A stretch of DNA of 64,000 nt from Posidonia oceanica (lineage: Eukaryota > Streptophyta > Magnoliopsida > Alismatales > Posidoniaceae): the NCBI GenBank assembly GCA_037176725.1, contig JAZBRS010000049.1, positions 12,170,001-12,234,000 of the forward strand, in the 5' to 3' direction. Shown here in pieces: positions 46,699 to 57,286 of this stretch. The first letter of the stretch is position 1, and each line of letters starts with the position of its first letter. The position numbers and the translations under genes were made by a program. The notes below the pieces were generated by a model. That model was not told where the DNA came from. It was given only the letters and a program-made list of their open reading frames with translations, and did no database searches.

Positions 46699-46754
46699 GT
46701 TAGTTGCTGGAATCTCTACGTCTAACGTTGGACGTTGTAGATACTGCGTCTAAC
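46699..46754 (+). repeat. Two 28-bp inverted-repeat units (element E leader)
   Basis: 46699-46726 (GTTAGTTGC...ACGTCTAAC) and 46727-46754 (GTTGGACGT...GCGTCTAAC). Confidence 0.8.
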
Positions 46755-47099
46755 GCATACTTTGCTTGGCTGTTCATTTTCTAGCTTTTCTGTGGTAGAT
46801 TGATTGCAGGGTAAAACATTTGAAAGCAAAATAGTGATAGTTTTATATGCATTTTTTTTTTACTTTTTAGGAACCTGTATTAAATCGCAAAATTTTGTAA
46901 TTTCCTTTTTGTGTAAATACTTGTGATCCTTCATTTATATAAAAGAAAAAAAGAAGAGAGAAAAAGAAAAAAAAAAAAGAGAAAAGGAAAAGAAAAAAAA
47001 AGAGAAAAAAAAGAAAGAAAAAAAAACAGAGAGAAAAAAAAATAGAGAGAAGAAAGAAACAGTGAAGACAAAGAAGAACAGAGGAATACAGCTGAGGGT

Positions 47100-47156
47100 G
47101 TTGAACGCTGAAAACTCTGCATCCAACGTTGTACATTGCATTTTGAGGCGTATTAC
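47100..47156 (+). repeat. Inverted-repeat units of 28 and 29 bp (element E leader)
   Basis: 47100-47127 (GTTGAACGC...GCATCCAAC) and 47128-47156 (GTTGTACAT...GCGTATTAC). Confidence 0.8.
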
Positions 47157-47197
47157 GCCCTGAAGCCAATCTCATCTCATTATCCTAGTTGTCTACA

Positions 47198-48520
47198 ATG
47201 ATGAACCATCAAGTCTTTGAAGCTGAACAGCTAGAAAGAGAGAGGTCAGACTTAGCAAGTACGGCGGGAGAGGAGCCTATAATCTACCATCCGACCACTG
47301 GAGAAGCCTTGGATCTAGACTCGATCCAGTATTAAGCCATGTATCAGTTCTTAAATGAAGAGACATCAACTCCTACGGGGTCGTGTCAAAACAACCTCCA
47401 GTAGCCACCCTACCTCGGTGAAAGACAACGAAGGCCAGTTGCGGACCATACCCCTGACGATCTATACCAGGGACAAAATGGCAACCCACCACCGGATACG
47501 AACCACCCAGGACATGGTACAATGCTCAACGGAGCTTATAAATCAATGGCAAACCCCTTAATTCAGGAACAAAATCACATGCCACATGGCGAATACAAGG
47601 AAAGAGTCTATCTGCTCTACGGGCACCAAGAACAGCATCTCCAAGCACCTACGGTGGGCAATCAACCTCAGCCGAATTATCACCACCACTAGGCATCTCC
47701 TCCGCGATACGAGCCGGTCACACCTCAACACTTCTGCAACAACTATCCTCATCAGTAGCAGAACCACCAATCCTTCAACTCACATGTCCCGACCCCATCA
47801 GCCGGGATAACAAATTTAGATGAGATGAGAAAAATGCTCAGCGCATTAGGGGTACATACCCAAGCTCCGGTAAACTTTGATATGAGTTGGTTTCCTCCGT
47901 TCAGACTCCCCTCGGGTTTCAAGTACCCGAAGACTCCCAAGTTCAATAGAACCACCAACCCACTCAGTCACCTAGTGCGGTTCCAAATGGAGTCAACCCC
48001 CTACTTCCATGACTTGGGGCTTGTCGTACACCTATTCTTCTACTCACTTGAAGGAGAGCCCATGGATTGGTCTCTCACTCTCTCCAAGGAAGACCTTAGT
48101 AGCTTTGATAAAATCAGAGAGAGCTTCCTCACAAAATACCAGCATAAGATAGATCCTAAGCCGACCTTCCACGACCTGAGCAAAGAGGTCATGAAGCAAG
48201 GCGAGAGTTGGGTTGCATTCGCCAACAGATGGCGGGAAATGGTAGCCAGATCAGGCTTGACCATTGCAGAGAGACAAGTGGTCCAGACCCTTATTGCAAA
48301 TACCACTGGACCGATGAAGAAGGGGCTTGTGAATGCCTACTGCCCTAGTGTAACAGCTCTATATGAAGTGGCTGCCTCCATTAAAGAAAATTTGCATGAA
48401 TTCATGGAAGAGCCCAAGAAGAGCCGAAAAACACAAGTAGTGGAAGGCGTGACTGGGGCTATCAATAGGATTAATTCCACGCCAAAGCCACCAGAGCAGA
48501 GGGTTATAATAAACTCGTAG
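47198..48520 (+). pseudogene. gag: Element E gag (capsid part)
   Basis: One frame from the ATG at 47198, with stops near 47333, 47402, 47690 and 47757 and the TAG at 48518-48520. The first 200 residues are polar and Gln/Pro/His-rich. A capsid-type gag domain spans 47825-48500 (FPPFRLPSGFKYPKTPKF, then GEPMDWSLTLSKEDL, ESWVAFANRWREM, LIANTTGPMKKGL). Gag multimerises into particles and binds the genomic RNA. The reading frame continues past the last TAG into the nucleocapsid-protease ORF, so gag and protease were originally in one frame, unlike Ty3 or retroviral frameshift arrangements. Confidence 0.85.
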
Positions 48521-50965
48521 CAACCATCATGGAGCCACCCTTCTCCTCATCAACAATCATGGAGCCGCCCTCCTCAACAGCAATCATGGAGCCACCCTCC
48601 TCCTCAACAACAGACATGGAGCAATCCTCCTCAACAACAATCATGGAGCCGCCCTCCTCCTCAGCAGCAGCAGACATGGAGCAATCCCCCTCAGCAGCAA
48701 ATCCGCCCTATGTGGAATGCCCACTGGCCACAATGGAATAGGGGCAATCAAAGCGGTCAAGCTAATAATGGAAATCCCCACAACAATAATGGGAATAGGG
48801 GCAATTATCACAATGTTCCCCCTCCACAACTATTGCCACTTAAAAGGGGAAAGACGGACCATTACCCTCCTCTACCAGTCACACTGACGGATATGTCCAT
48901 AGAGCTGGAAGATGCAAAAGCAATTGAACTCCAGCCAGCCAGGCCTGAATTGCCAAATAGTGACCAAAGCAAATATTGTCCATTCCATAGATTACATGGT
49001 CACAACATTAGCGACTGCTGGACTATCAGAGACAGAGTCTATGACATGGTAGAGACAGATGTGTTTGAATGGGACGTCCTAATAAAAAGGGCTAAACAGA
49101 GGGAGCAGACAGAGACATCTCACCAGATCTACAATGATCCCCTCCCTAATCATCAAATAATGGCGTTCAAGGATGATGAGTTCCCCAATCCATTAGTAAC
49201 AAAGAGCTGGGACAACCAAGCTGATAATGGGGAGATAATCTCAAATGATGACTGGGACAGCAAGGCAGACGAGGGGCTAACAATGGAAGATCTTCTTAGC
49301 CAATTTGACCTCACAGCAGCGGATGAACCACAAGATAGTGTGGAGGAAGGAACCACTCTTACCAAAGTTCAAAAAGCTAATCAGCAATTTGAACGAGAAA
49401 ATATCGTCTTCAAAGATTCTGAGCTTCCACCTCCGCATAAGCAAGAGCTGCTGCTTGTCATCACAATGGGCATCAATGACCATGTGCTGCAAGGAGTTTT
49501 AGTTGACACTGGAGCAAGTTGGAGCCTCAGTTCTCTTTCCACCCTCCAGAGTCTAGGGCTCAATGAAGATGAGCTAGACAAAACCCCTTTTATGTGCACC
49601 GGGTTTAACCAAAACAAGAAACTGGCACTAGGAACAGTACCTATGGAAATCACAGTGGGTCCTTTGACCAGTATCACTTCGATGGTCATTATGAAGGAAG
49701 AAGTCCTAGAACCCCTCATGCTAGGGAGGTCTTGGCTAGCAGAGGTCGGAGCCGTGGCATCTCCAGTTCACCAACTGCTAAAGTTCAAATATGAGGGAGT
49801 GGTTGTTAGCATTCCTGCTAATTGCCTAGGGGTTTTATGCAAATTCAAAGTGCCTGAGCCAAAAATTGTAACCCTTCGAGAAAAAGAGGAATCGCAACAT
49901 CTGCCATGGAAAAAATCATCACTGTGGGTTCCCAAGCCATTATCACCACCAGTCTCCCCAATCTTCAGAGCAGCTAGGCCACCATCAAGTCAATTGCCAG
50001 CACTTAAGGCACTAGGCTCACAAAATACCTCGATGTTTCGGAATGCTACTACCCTATCATCTCCAATCTTCCGAGCACTGACGGAGCAACTAGCCCGAGC
50101 CATAAAAATACCAGAGCTTGGCGGATCCATACAAAAGAAGCCCATCTTCACTTGGCCACACAAGAGGGAAGCATCAGGCAGCCAGAGCAAAGAGGATGAG
50201 GCCGCAGCACCTATTACCAGAGGAGGGAGGCTATCGAATCGAATCATGCCACCAGTAGAGCAAGTAGAACCAGTCAGGCCTCAAGAAGGACTCGGGCCAG
50301 CAGAATATGACATCCTGGAGCAATTAAAGAAGACACAAGCCAGGATCTCAATTTATGATCTCATAAACAGCTCGATCCAACATCGGAAGGCTCTGCAAGA
50401 AGTGCTAGAGAAGGCTCAAGTCACTCCAGATATGCCAGCAGAGGAACTCCATGTTATAGCTACAGCTACCTTTGTAGAACCTATCATTACATTTGCTGAT
50501 AGCGAGTTGGCACCAATAGAGAGGAGAAAGACACCATTGAATGTAACCATTTCTATAAACAATCATTTAATTTCTGAAGTGCTCATAGATACTGGTGCAT
50601 CAATGAACATTTGCTCGCTAAATACAATACAAGCCTTGGGCGTGAATGAGGCCTCCTTGACCCTCATTGATATGACGATTGTCGGATATGATGACAGCAA
50701 AAGAAAAGCACACAGCAAGTGGACCACAAAGATAGGGATAGGACCAACCCAGCTTCTAACCCAACTAATCGTCATAGATATAAATGTCCCATATCAGATC
50801 ATCCTGGGGAAGCAGTGGCTTGATAGCCTAAGAGGAGTATCATCCCCTAGGCACCAATGTCTGAAATTCCCTCACAATGGGAAAATTATCAAAATAGCAG
50901 GGGACATACCAGGCAAAGAAGCAGAGGCAAATGTGATATATCTGCCGCACCAGTTCAATGTGTGA
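48521..50965 (+). CDS. pol: Element E nucleocapsid linker and two tandem retropepsin domains
   Basis: 751 codons are open from 48710, in the same frame as gag. It begins with QQSWS-PP-type repeats (48524-48710) and an Asn/Gly-rich basic linker, then a knuckle variant C-x2-H-x4-H-x4-C (CPFHRLHGHNISDC, about residues 89-102). A first retropepsin-like domain follows: VLVDTGASW with DTG at 49505-49513, closing with MLGRSWLAEVGAV and a hydrophobic tail. After a 230-residue linker comes a second: VLIDTGASM with DTG at 50588-50596, closing with IILGKQWLDSLRGV. The second copy has the helical preamble (LEQLKKTQARISIYDLI) found before the single protease of A and C, so it is the ancestral one. Aspartic proteases of this type need two DTG loops, normally supplied by a homodimer. 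Confidence 0.8.
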   Translation, partial: QPSWSHPSPHQQSWSRPPQQQSWSHPPPQQQTWSNPPQQQSWSRPPPQQQQTWSNPPQQQIRPMWNAHWPQWNRGNQSGQANNGNPHNNNGNRGNYHNVPPPQLLPLKRGKTDHYPPLPVTLTDMSIELEDAKAIELQPARPELPNSDQSKYCPFHRLHGHNISDCWTIRDRVYDMVETDVFEWDVLIKRAKQREQTETSHQIYNDPLPNHQIMAFKDDEFPNPLVTKSWDNQADNGEIISNDDWDSKADEGLTMEDLLSQFDLTAADEPQDSVEEGTTLTKVQKANQQFERENIVFKDSELPPPHKQELLLVITMGINDHVLQGVLVDTGASWSLSSLSTLQSLGLNEDELDKTPFMCTGFNQNKKLALGTVPMEITVGPLTSITSMVIMKEEVLEPLMLGRSWLAEVGAVASPVHQLLKFKYEGVVVSIPANCLGVLCKFKVPEPKIVTLREKEESQHLPWKKSSLWVPKPLSPPVSPIFRAARPPSSQLPALKALGSQNTSMFRNATTLSSPIFRALTEQLARAIKIPELGGSIQKKPIFTWPHKREASGSQSKEDEAAAPITRGGRLSNRIMPPVEQVEPVRPQEGLGPAEYDILEQLKKTQARISIYDLINSSIQHRKALQEVLEKAQVTPDMPAEELHVIATATFVEPIITFADSELAPIERRKTPLNVTISINNHLISEVLIDTGASMNICSLNTIQALGVNEASLTLIDMTIVGYDDSKRKAHSKWTTKIGIGPTQLLTQLIVIDINVPYQIILGKQWLDSLRGVSSPRHQCLKFPHNGKIIKIAGDIPGKEAEANVIYLPHQFNV

Positions 50966-52455
50966 GAAAAGCCGACCCGCACCGAAAAGGGCAAGAACAT
51001 AGTATCTATGGTCGAGCTAAGGGACAAGTGGGCTAAGCCTAGGTTATTTCACAAGAACAAGGAACCCTCAAAAAACAGAAGACCCTCCATGAGTGTGGGA
51101 TGAGAGATCATGAGGAGAATTGGCTACAAGGAAGGCTAGGGCTTAGGCCTAGAAGGAAAAGGAACGAAGGAGCCAGTAAAGGCTTGTGACAGAGAAAGGA
51201 AGGGAGGACTCGGTTTCGACTAGTTGCCCGACAGACGACCATTACAGTGGAATATACAAGGACATTTCACCAGTGTAGGGATCTTCGATCTGAATTCATC
51301 TCCACTGGGAAATATTATTTTGGTGAAATCAACCAAACACACTCTCCAAAGTGCAGAGGACACAGCTGACGAAAACATTTCCGACTTATTCCAAACACTT
51401 GAATTGCCAGCAGAGCCTCATGAAGGTCAGACTGCAAGGGAGTTAACAGTAGAGCCTCACGAAGGTCAGACTGTAGCAGCAGAGCCTCACGAAGCTCAGA
51501 CTGCAACATCGCGGCCACCACTGTTGGGCGCACCGGCCCCCGAACCTCCGGACAAGCCACCGCTTTCTACTTCTTCTCCCTCTTCTTCCGGCACCGCCGC
51601 TTCCTCCAGCTCTGGACATCTCTTCCTCTTTAGAGCGACCGACGAGGCAAAGTCTACGCAAGTCACAACGACTAGTAGATAAGGTTTGCTGCCTCATGGT
51701 GAATCTCTCTGAAGATCTGCAGCCTCAAAGGCCTGAAATTGATCCTGACCTAGGGGCAGATCATGAGCTTTTTAAAGATGGTGGGAACGTCGACCATGAC
51801 GAGCCCGCCTAGAAAGGCTCCTACCTCTACTGATGGAGGTAATTCTAGGGGCATCCCCCTAGATTCTGTAAATAAAACTTTATTTAATTCTACGGTATTT
51901 TCATTTCCTAGGAATAAAAGTGATTTACTTTCTGTTTTCAATAAGGGAGAGGATCACCATGTTAGCTCTAGCAGCTTGCGGTCAACTTCGATCACCACTT
52001 CCAAGACTGTGCACGTGTGTCAATACACGGAGGCATTGTCTCTGGAGCTAGCTACTGCTAACATGGTCTTCCTAGTAGAAGAATTTGACCAGTTTGGGAA
52101 GTATGCAGGGATAGAGGCATACGAGCTGGTTAGCTGCAGTGATGAGGAAGAAGATCAGGAAGTCGACTCAGACCTCCTTAAGTACCTCATGGACAAATAC
52201 GATGAGCGAACAAAGGCAGCTGAAGAGGAGACTGTGGAGGTCAACCTGGGGACCACAGAAGAGCCAAAACCCATACTCATAAGTGCAAGTTTGAGCCCAA
52301 AAGAATGGGAGGAAATGGTGCAAATCTTGAAGGAGTTCGTGGATGTATTGGCCTTCAAGTTCGAAGACATGCCTAGCCTACAATCATCTCTAGTGGAACA
52401 CCTGCTTCCACTAAACTCTGGAGTCAAACCCATCAAGCAGAAACTAAGGCGATGA
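50966..52455 (+). pseudogene. pol: Element E protease-RT linker with G-patch-like segment
   Basis: In the frame of the protease ORF after its TGA (50963-50965): a G-patch-like stretch (GYKEG-GLG......ERKGGLGF) around 51110-51220 with three stops, then QGHFTSVGIFDLNS, then three EPHE(G/A)QT repeats (51412-51505) and a Pro/Ser tail. After a frame change near 51690-51760, a 230-codon stretch (51763-52455) holds an acidic block and the pre-RT signature (LAFKFEDMPSL...PIKQKLRR) ended by TGA at 52453-52455 where relatives have Trp. It links protease to RT. Confidence 0.7.
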
Positions 52456-53694
52456 AGGCTGGAGCTCACGCTTAAAGTCAAAGAAGAAATTGACAAGCTC
52501 CATAAAGCAAAGTTCATCAGGGTGGTTGTGTAGCCCAGTTGGGTCTCAAACATAGTGTCGGTGGCCAAGAAGGATGGGAAAGTCTGAGTTTGCATTGACT
52601 ATCGCAATCTCAATGCCGCCTGTCCCAAAGACGACTTCCCTTTGCCACATATTGACTTGCTAGTGGACAATACAGTAGGATTTGAGATGCTATCATTCAT
52701 GGATGGTTTCTCCGGTTATAATTAGATCAAGCTAGCAGAAGAAGACCAAGAGAAGACGTCGTTCATCACACCATGGGGGACATACTGCTATGTGGTCATG
52801 CCATTTGGTCTCAAGAATGCCGGTGCAACCTATCAGAGAGCAATGATGGCTATCTTCCACGACATGATGCACGATTGCATGGAAGTGTACATTGATGACG
52901 TCTTGGTCAAATCAAGGACAAGGGATGGGCACATCGAAGCACTAAGAAGGGTATTGAGTAGGGCAAGGCAATATCAGCTAAAAATGAACCCGAAGAAGTG
53001 CGTGTTTGGGGTAACTGCTGGGAAGCTACTGGGCTTCATCATCAGTAAAAGAAGAATCGAGGTGGACCCACAGAAGGCTAGAGCAATAGCACAAATGCCC
53101 CCTCCCCGAAACATCAAGGAGCTCAGAGGACTTATCAGCCGCTTGCAGTTCATCAGAAGGTTCATCTAGCAACACGCCGACCGATGTAAGCCGTTCTATG
53201 AGCTATTAAAAGGAGGAAGGGAATTTTCTTGGAACGAGAAGTGCTAGAAAGCTTTTGACGAGCTCAAAGCATACCTCATGAGTCCTCCAGTCTTATTAGC
53301 GCCTGTATCAGGGAAGCCTTTGTTGCTTTATGTGGCAGTCACTGAATCATCAATAGGAGTAGTGCTGGCCCAACATGATGAGGATGGAAAGAAGGAAAAG
53401 GCTATCTACTACCTGAGTAGAACCTTCTTGAATTATGAAGAGAAGTACACAGCCATAGAAAAGCATTGCTTGGCCTTGGTATGGGCATCCCAAAAGCTGA
53501 GACACTACTTCCTAGCCCATAAAGTCTGTTACATCGCTAAGATGGACCCAATCAAATACATGTTCGAGAAACCGGCCCTCTCTGGAAGGTTGGCAAGATG
53601 GCAGCTCCTCCTCACTGAATTTGACTTCCAATATGTATCTCAGAAGGCGGTCAAGGGGCAAGCCATAGCGGATCATTTGCGTAATTACCAATAG
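52456..53694 (+). pseudogene. pol: Element E reverse transcriptase and RNase H
   Basis: One frame with stops at about 52533 (TAG), 52587 (TGA), 52723 (TAG), 53169 (TAG) and 53247 (TAG). Motifs present: CPKDDFPLPHIDLLVDN, FMDGFSGYN, PFGLKNAGATYQRAM, catalytic YIDD (52888-52899), and the first RNase H (PLLLYVAVTESSIG, then NYEEKYTAIEKHCLALVWA). The YIDD variant differs from YVDD in A and B. The frame is lost at about 53690 just before the second RNase H. Confidence 0.88.
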
Positions 53695-53699
53695 AAGAT

Positions 53700-55561
53700 T
53701 ATCAACAGTCCGAATAGACTTCCCCAATGAGGAAATACTGGAAATACAAGTTACAAAGTCTCCCACTCAATAGTGGACTCTCTACTTTGATGGAGCACTC
53801 AACAGACAAGGGGCAGGCATCGGAGTAGCACTTCTCACCCTAGAAGGTGTCCTCATCCCTCGAGCTGTGCAGCTAAACTTCACCGCAAATACCAACAATG
53901 TTGCAGAATACGAGGCCTTGATCCTCGGATTACGCCTAGCGCTGGAGCTAGGGGCAAAGCGGTTAAAACTCATCGGAGACTCCCAGTTGGTTCTAAGGCA
54001 AATTCTGAACAAATACAGAACTTTTAACCCAAGGCTAGAAGAGTACAAAGGCATTGCTCACCTCCTATTGGCCTGGTTTCAGCAAGTAGTGTATGTCCAT
54101 ACCCTTCGAAGTTATAACTTGCTAGCAGATGCCCTCGCTTCGTTGGCCTCCTCGATCGAGTTCCTCATCAATGTCCAGGAGCAAACAATAATGATACAAC
54201 AACACGGGACACCTGCCATTGACTCAAATGAGCCATGGGCCATGGAGCTTAAACAGAAAATTGGGGAATCAAAGGCAACCAAGTTTGAAGTTTGCTACAA
54301 CATAGAGGATGATGGGAACCCATGGTTCTTTGACATCCAGAACTACATCCAAGACAGGATCTTCCTCGACTATGCAACTTCACAAGTCAGAGAGGCAGTT
54401 AGGAGAATGGCCACAAGATACTTCATGAGAGCCGGAGTCCTTTTCAAAAGGTCTTTCAGGGGAATAGAGCTGCGCTGCGCCACTTACGAGGACGTTGAAG
54501 TTATCACTGGAGAAATGCATGAAGGCATATGTGGAGGACACATCAATTCTCAGTTCATGGCAAAAATGATACTGCGTAGAGAGTACTACTGGCCCACAAT
54601 GGAGGCAGATTATGCAAACAAGGTGAGAAGGTGCAGGCAGTGCCAGATCCATGTAGACAGAATACATGCACCAGCATCAGAGTTAAATCTGACTCAAGCG
54701 GTATGGCCTTTCTCCATGTGGGCATTTGATGTCGTAGGACCCTTTGACACCGAAAAGCAGAATAGGTTCATACTCACAGCCACTGAATAATTCACCAAAT
54801 GGGCTGAAGCAGAAGCGTTCATTGAGATCGAAGCTTCAAATCTTTGCAAGTTCATGCGAAAAAATATCCTCTCAAGGTTCGGGATCCCAAAGAAACTAGT
54901 AGCAAACAATGGCACAATCTTCGTATCCCAAGACTTCAAAAAACTATATAAGAAGTTTAAGATTGAATTGCATCATTCATCGCCATATTACCCCCAAGGT
55001 AATGGGCAAGCTGAAGCTACTAATAAAACGTTAATCCGAATCCTTAAGAAAACGGTAGGAGGAGCCAAGGGACATGATTGGACAGATAAATTAATTGATA
55101 CCTTATGGGCCTATCAAACCTCAATAAGAACGCCTATGGGTCAAACCCGATTTGCGCTTACTTATAGTATGGAGACAGTAGTCCCATTTGAGATCATGGT
55201 CCCCTTATCTAGGATACAACTCGATGATGAGATAAATGCCGAGGATAAGAGGCAATTATTAAATCTACAGTTAGATTTGCTAGATGAGAAGCGGTTGCAA
55301 GCAGCTGAGCATGCACGCCTCTACCAAGAACGACTTGCAAGAGCTTATAAGAAGAAAGTAATTGAACGTAAATTCAATGTTGGTGATTGGGTGCTTAAAG
55401 AAATCTTTCCTCGCAAGCATGGGAAACTGAGACCAAATTGGGAAGGACCATACTTGGTGGTTGAGGCATATCCAGGCAATGCCTATTGTTTGGCCAGAGA
55501 GGATGGCACTAGGCTTGAATATCCTTGGAATGCACTGCACCTCAAGAGGTACTACCCTTGA
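53700..55561 (+). pseudogene. pol: Element E second RNase H and integrase
   Basis: One frame from about 53700 to the stop 55559-55561. Second RNase H: WTLYFDGALNRQGAGIG, AEYEALILGLRLALE, LIGDSQLV, LLADALASLAS. Integrase: zinc-binding H...H...CRQC near 54510-54640, catalytic core with AFDVVG, then ANNGTIF (54902-54922) where other copies and families have DNGT, so the second catalytic Asp is Asn here, then QAEATNK with the catalytic Glu. C-terminus: KLRPNWEGPYLVVEAY. Stops: TAG near 53773 and TAA at 54788-54790. The Asp-to-Asn change alone would be expected to abolish strand transfer. Confidence 0.88.
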
Positions 55562-55924
55562 CATGCACACTGAGCCATTAGAGCACCCGTGCTTGAGGAC
55601 CTACTGTTCCCAAAGCCTAAGAGTCATACCTTAAGCTCACCTCACAAACACCTTGTGGAAGAATGAGGGAAAATGGTCCGACACTGAGATAGAGGCAAAA
55701 CCATAAAGAGCCCCCTCCTAGTTCATGAATAACAAGTCCGCACACATCCCTTGAGTCAGACACGTTACCCTAGTACAAATCAGGTAGGCCTCTAAGGCCA
55801 AAACTTAGAAGCATAGAAAAGAGGGGAGTGTACCAAATAGAAGAGTGTCTCGGTCCATCAAGGAACGAGTATCCATTGGCCGAGCACTCAAACGAGGTGA
55901 GACTACTTGCCAAAATACCCAGAA

Positions 55925-56015
55925 AAAAAGAAGAAGAAGAAAAGAAGGCAGCAAAGAAGCTGTCCATATGCAAGAAAAGAAAGAGAATGGAAAAGAAGGC
56001 AGCAAAGAAGCTGTC
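55925..56015 (+). repeat. Imperfect direct repeat, about 50 bp apart
   Basis: AAGAAGGCAGCAAAGAAGCT followed by GTC occurs at about 55944 and 55994. Confidence 0.6.
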
Positions 56016-56329
56016 TAGGAGTTAAAACTAAAAAAAAACTGGGAAAATACTGAGACGCACTAGGAATCAACCTTGAACTGGGAGGGGTATTGGCTTCAAA
56101 TCTTTAGCTGACATCTTAGGATAGGACATTGACCTTCCTCTACCCACATCCTGCATTGTACACATTAGAGGCAAGGGACAGAAGCTTAGGTCTAGGGGTA
56201 GTTAGGTGCCAAAGCAAGTCTGTAGTATCCATGGCTTTGAGATGCATAAGGAACCAAACTGTCAAGGTTTTCCAACCATGAGGTCTTCTGTTTCCCAACT
56301 TCTTGGAAGATTCTTCTTCCCCTACAAAT

Positions 56330-56525
56330 ATCAAAAAAAAAGAAAGATAAAACCAAAAATCCAAAAAAATGATAAAGTCAAAATTCCAAAAAAAATGATA
56401 AAGTCAAAAATCCAAAAAAAATGATAAAACCAAAAAACCAAAAAAAAAAATGATAAAACCATAAAATCTAAAAAAATGATAAAACCAGAAATCCAAAAAA
56501 TAGCAAAAGATCAAAAATCCAAAAA
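56330..56525 (+). repeat. A-rich tandem repeat, about 22-26 bp
   Basis: Units of the form ATGATAAA(AC or GT)C followed by AAAA(A/T)CCAAAAAA, roughly seven copies with varying A-run length. Purine/A bias on the plus strand. Confidence 0.8.
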
Positions 56526-56996
56526 TAGTGAGTAGGGTAAAATCTACCCAACCAACATCATCTCATGAAACTGATAACAAGTAAGGCCGATGATGCAAAA
56601 ATCTAGGAAATTTTACGACTCCGCGTCGTACTTGACCTCTCCTATTCAGGACGGTCACTTGGTATTCGCCTACGAGCCAAGACTAGAATCTCAAGAAGAG
56701 ACAGTCCCTCGTTAGGCATATCATCTTTAGACAACAAAGCCGAGGCTAATGCTTGTTATTCAAAACCTAAGTTTTCCTCAGTTTTTCATTGCATTAAGAC
56801 TTGTTCTTTCATAGCATTAGGTTTGCTTAAAGTATGCATTGTATATAGGTTGTTACCAAGTTTCCTATAGCCATTTTGATTTCACTGTGTTAAGGATGTA
56901 TCTGAGTTTTCAGAGGTCACTTTGGAATAGGGGCAATAATACCCCTAGATAGAATAACAAATTTGCCAAGATTGTGCAGAAGAACAGTTCAGAGGC

Positions 56997-57095
56997 GTTA
57001 AACGACCAAATATTAGCGTCCAACGTTGGACGCACCATCTGAAGCGTATAACGACCAACAAAGGAATATTGGACACATGTTATTACGCATCTTAC
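56997..57095 (+). repeat. Three 28-bp inverted-repeat units with one perfect 18-bp palindrome (element E)
   Basis: 56997-57024 (GTTAAACGA...GCGTCCAAC), 57025-57052 (GTTGGACGC...GCGTATAAC), and after 15 bp 57068-57095 (ATTGGACAC...GCATCTTAC). The junction of the first two makes GCGTCCAACGTTGGACGC at 57016-57033. Confidence 0.85.
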
Positions 57096-57286
57096 ATTTA
57101 CCAGTGACTTAAACTGCAGAATTCCGATAAAGGGCCCTTGATCCAATGCCAAAGTCACTAGGGAGTATTTCTAAACTTAACACAGTCCAAAGCATGTGAA
57201 TAAAGATGAAATAAGAAAGAGATCTTTTATTTCCTTGAGAGATAAAGATACATGGTCCAAAAATGAAATGAACTACAAGATATTGC

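Larger units (their letters stand above)
45670..47197 (+). other. Element E 5' leader
   Basis: No supported ORF. It contains three clusters of 28-bp inverted-repeat units (45941-45996, 46699-46754, 47100-47156) and a purine-only low-complexity stretch of A-runs with G (46940-47075) that produces spurious minus-strand ORFs. The last cluster ends 41 bp before the gag ATG. Confidence 0.65.
55562..57286 (+). other. Element E region between integrase and antisense PMD gene 2
   Basis: No supported gene. It holds an A-rich tandem repeat (56330-56520), and inverted-repeat units at 56997-57052 and 57068-57095. The part 56570-56760 is unique-looking AT-balanced sequence. The downstream end would be the 3' UTR of the minus-strand gene. 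Confidence 0.55.

Noticed and set aside
46867..47175. Minus-strand Phe-rich ORFs
   Set aside because: Product of the purine-only stretch in the leader of E.
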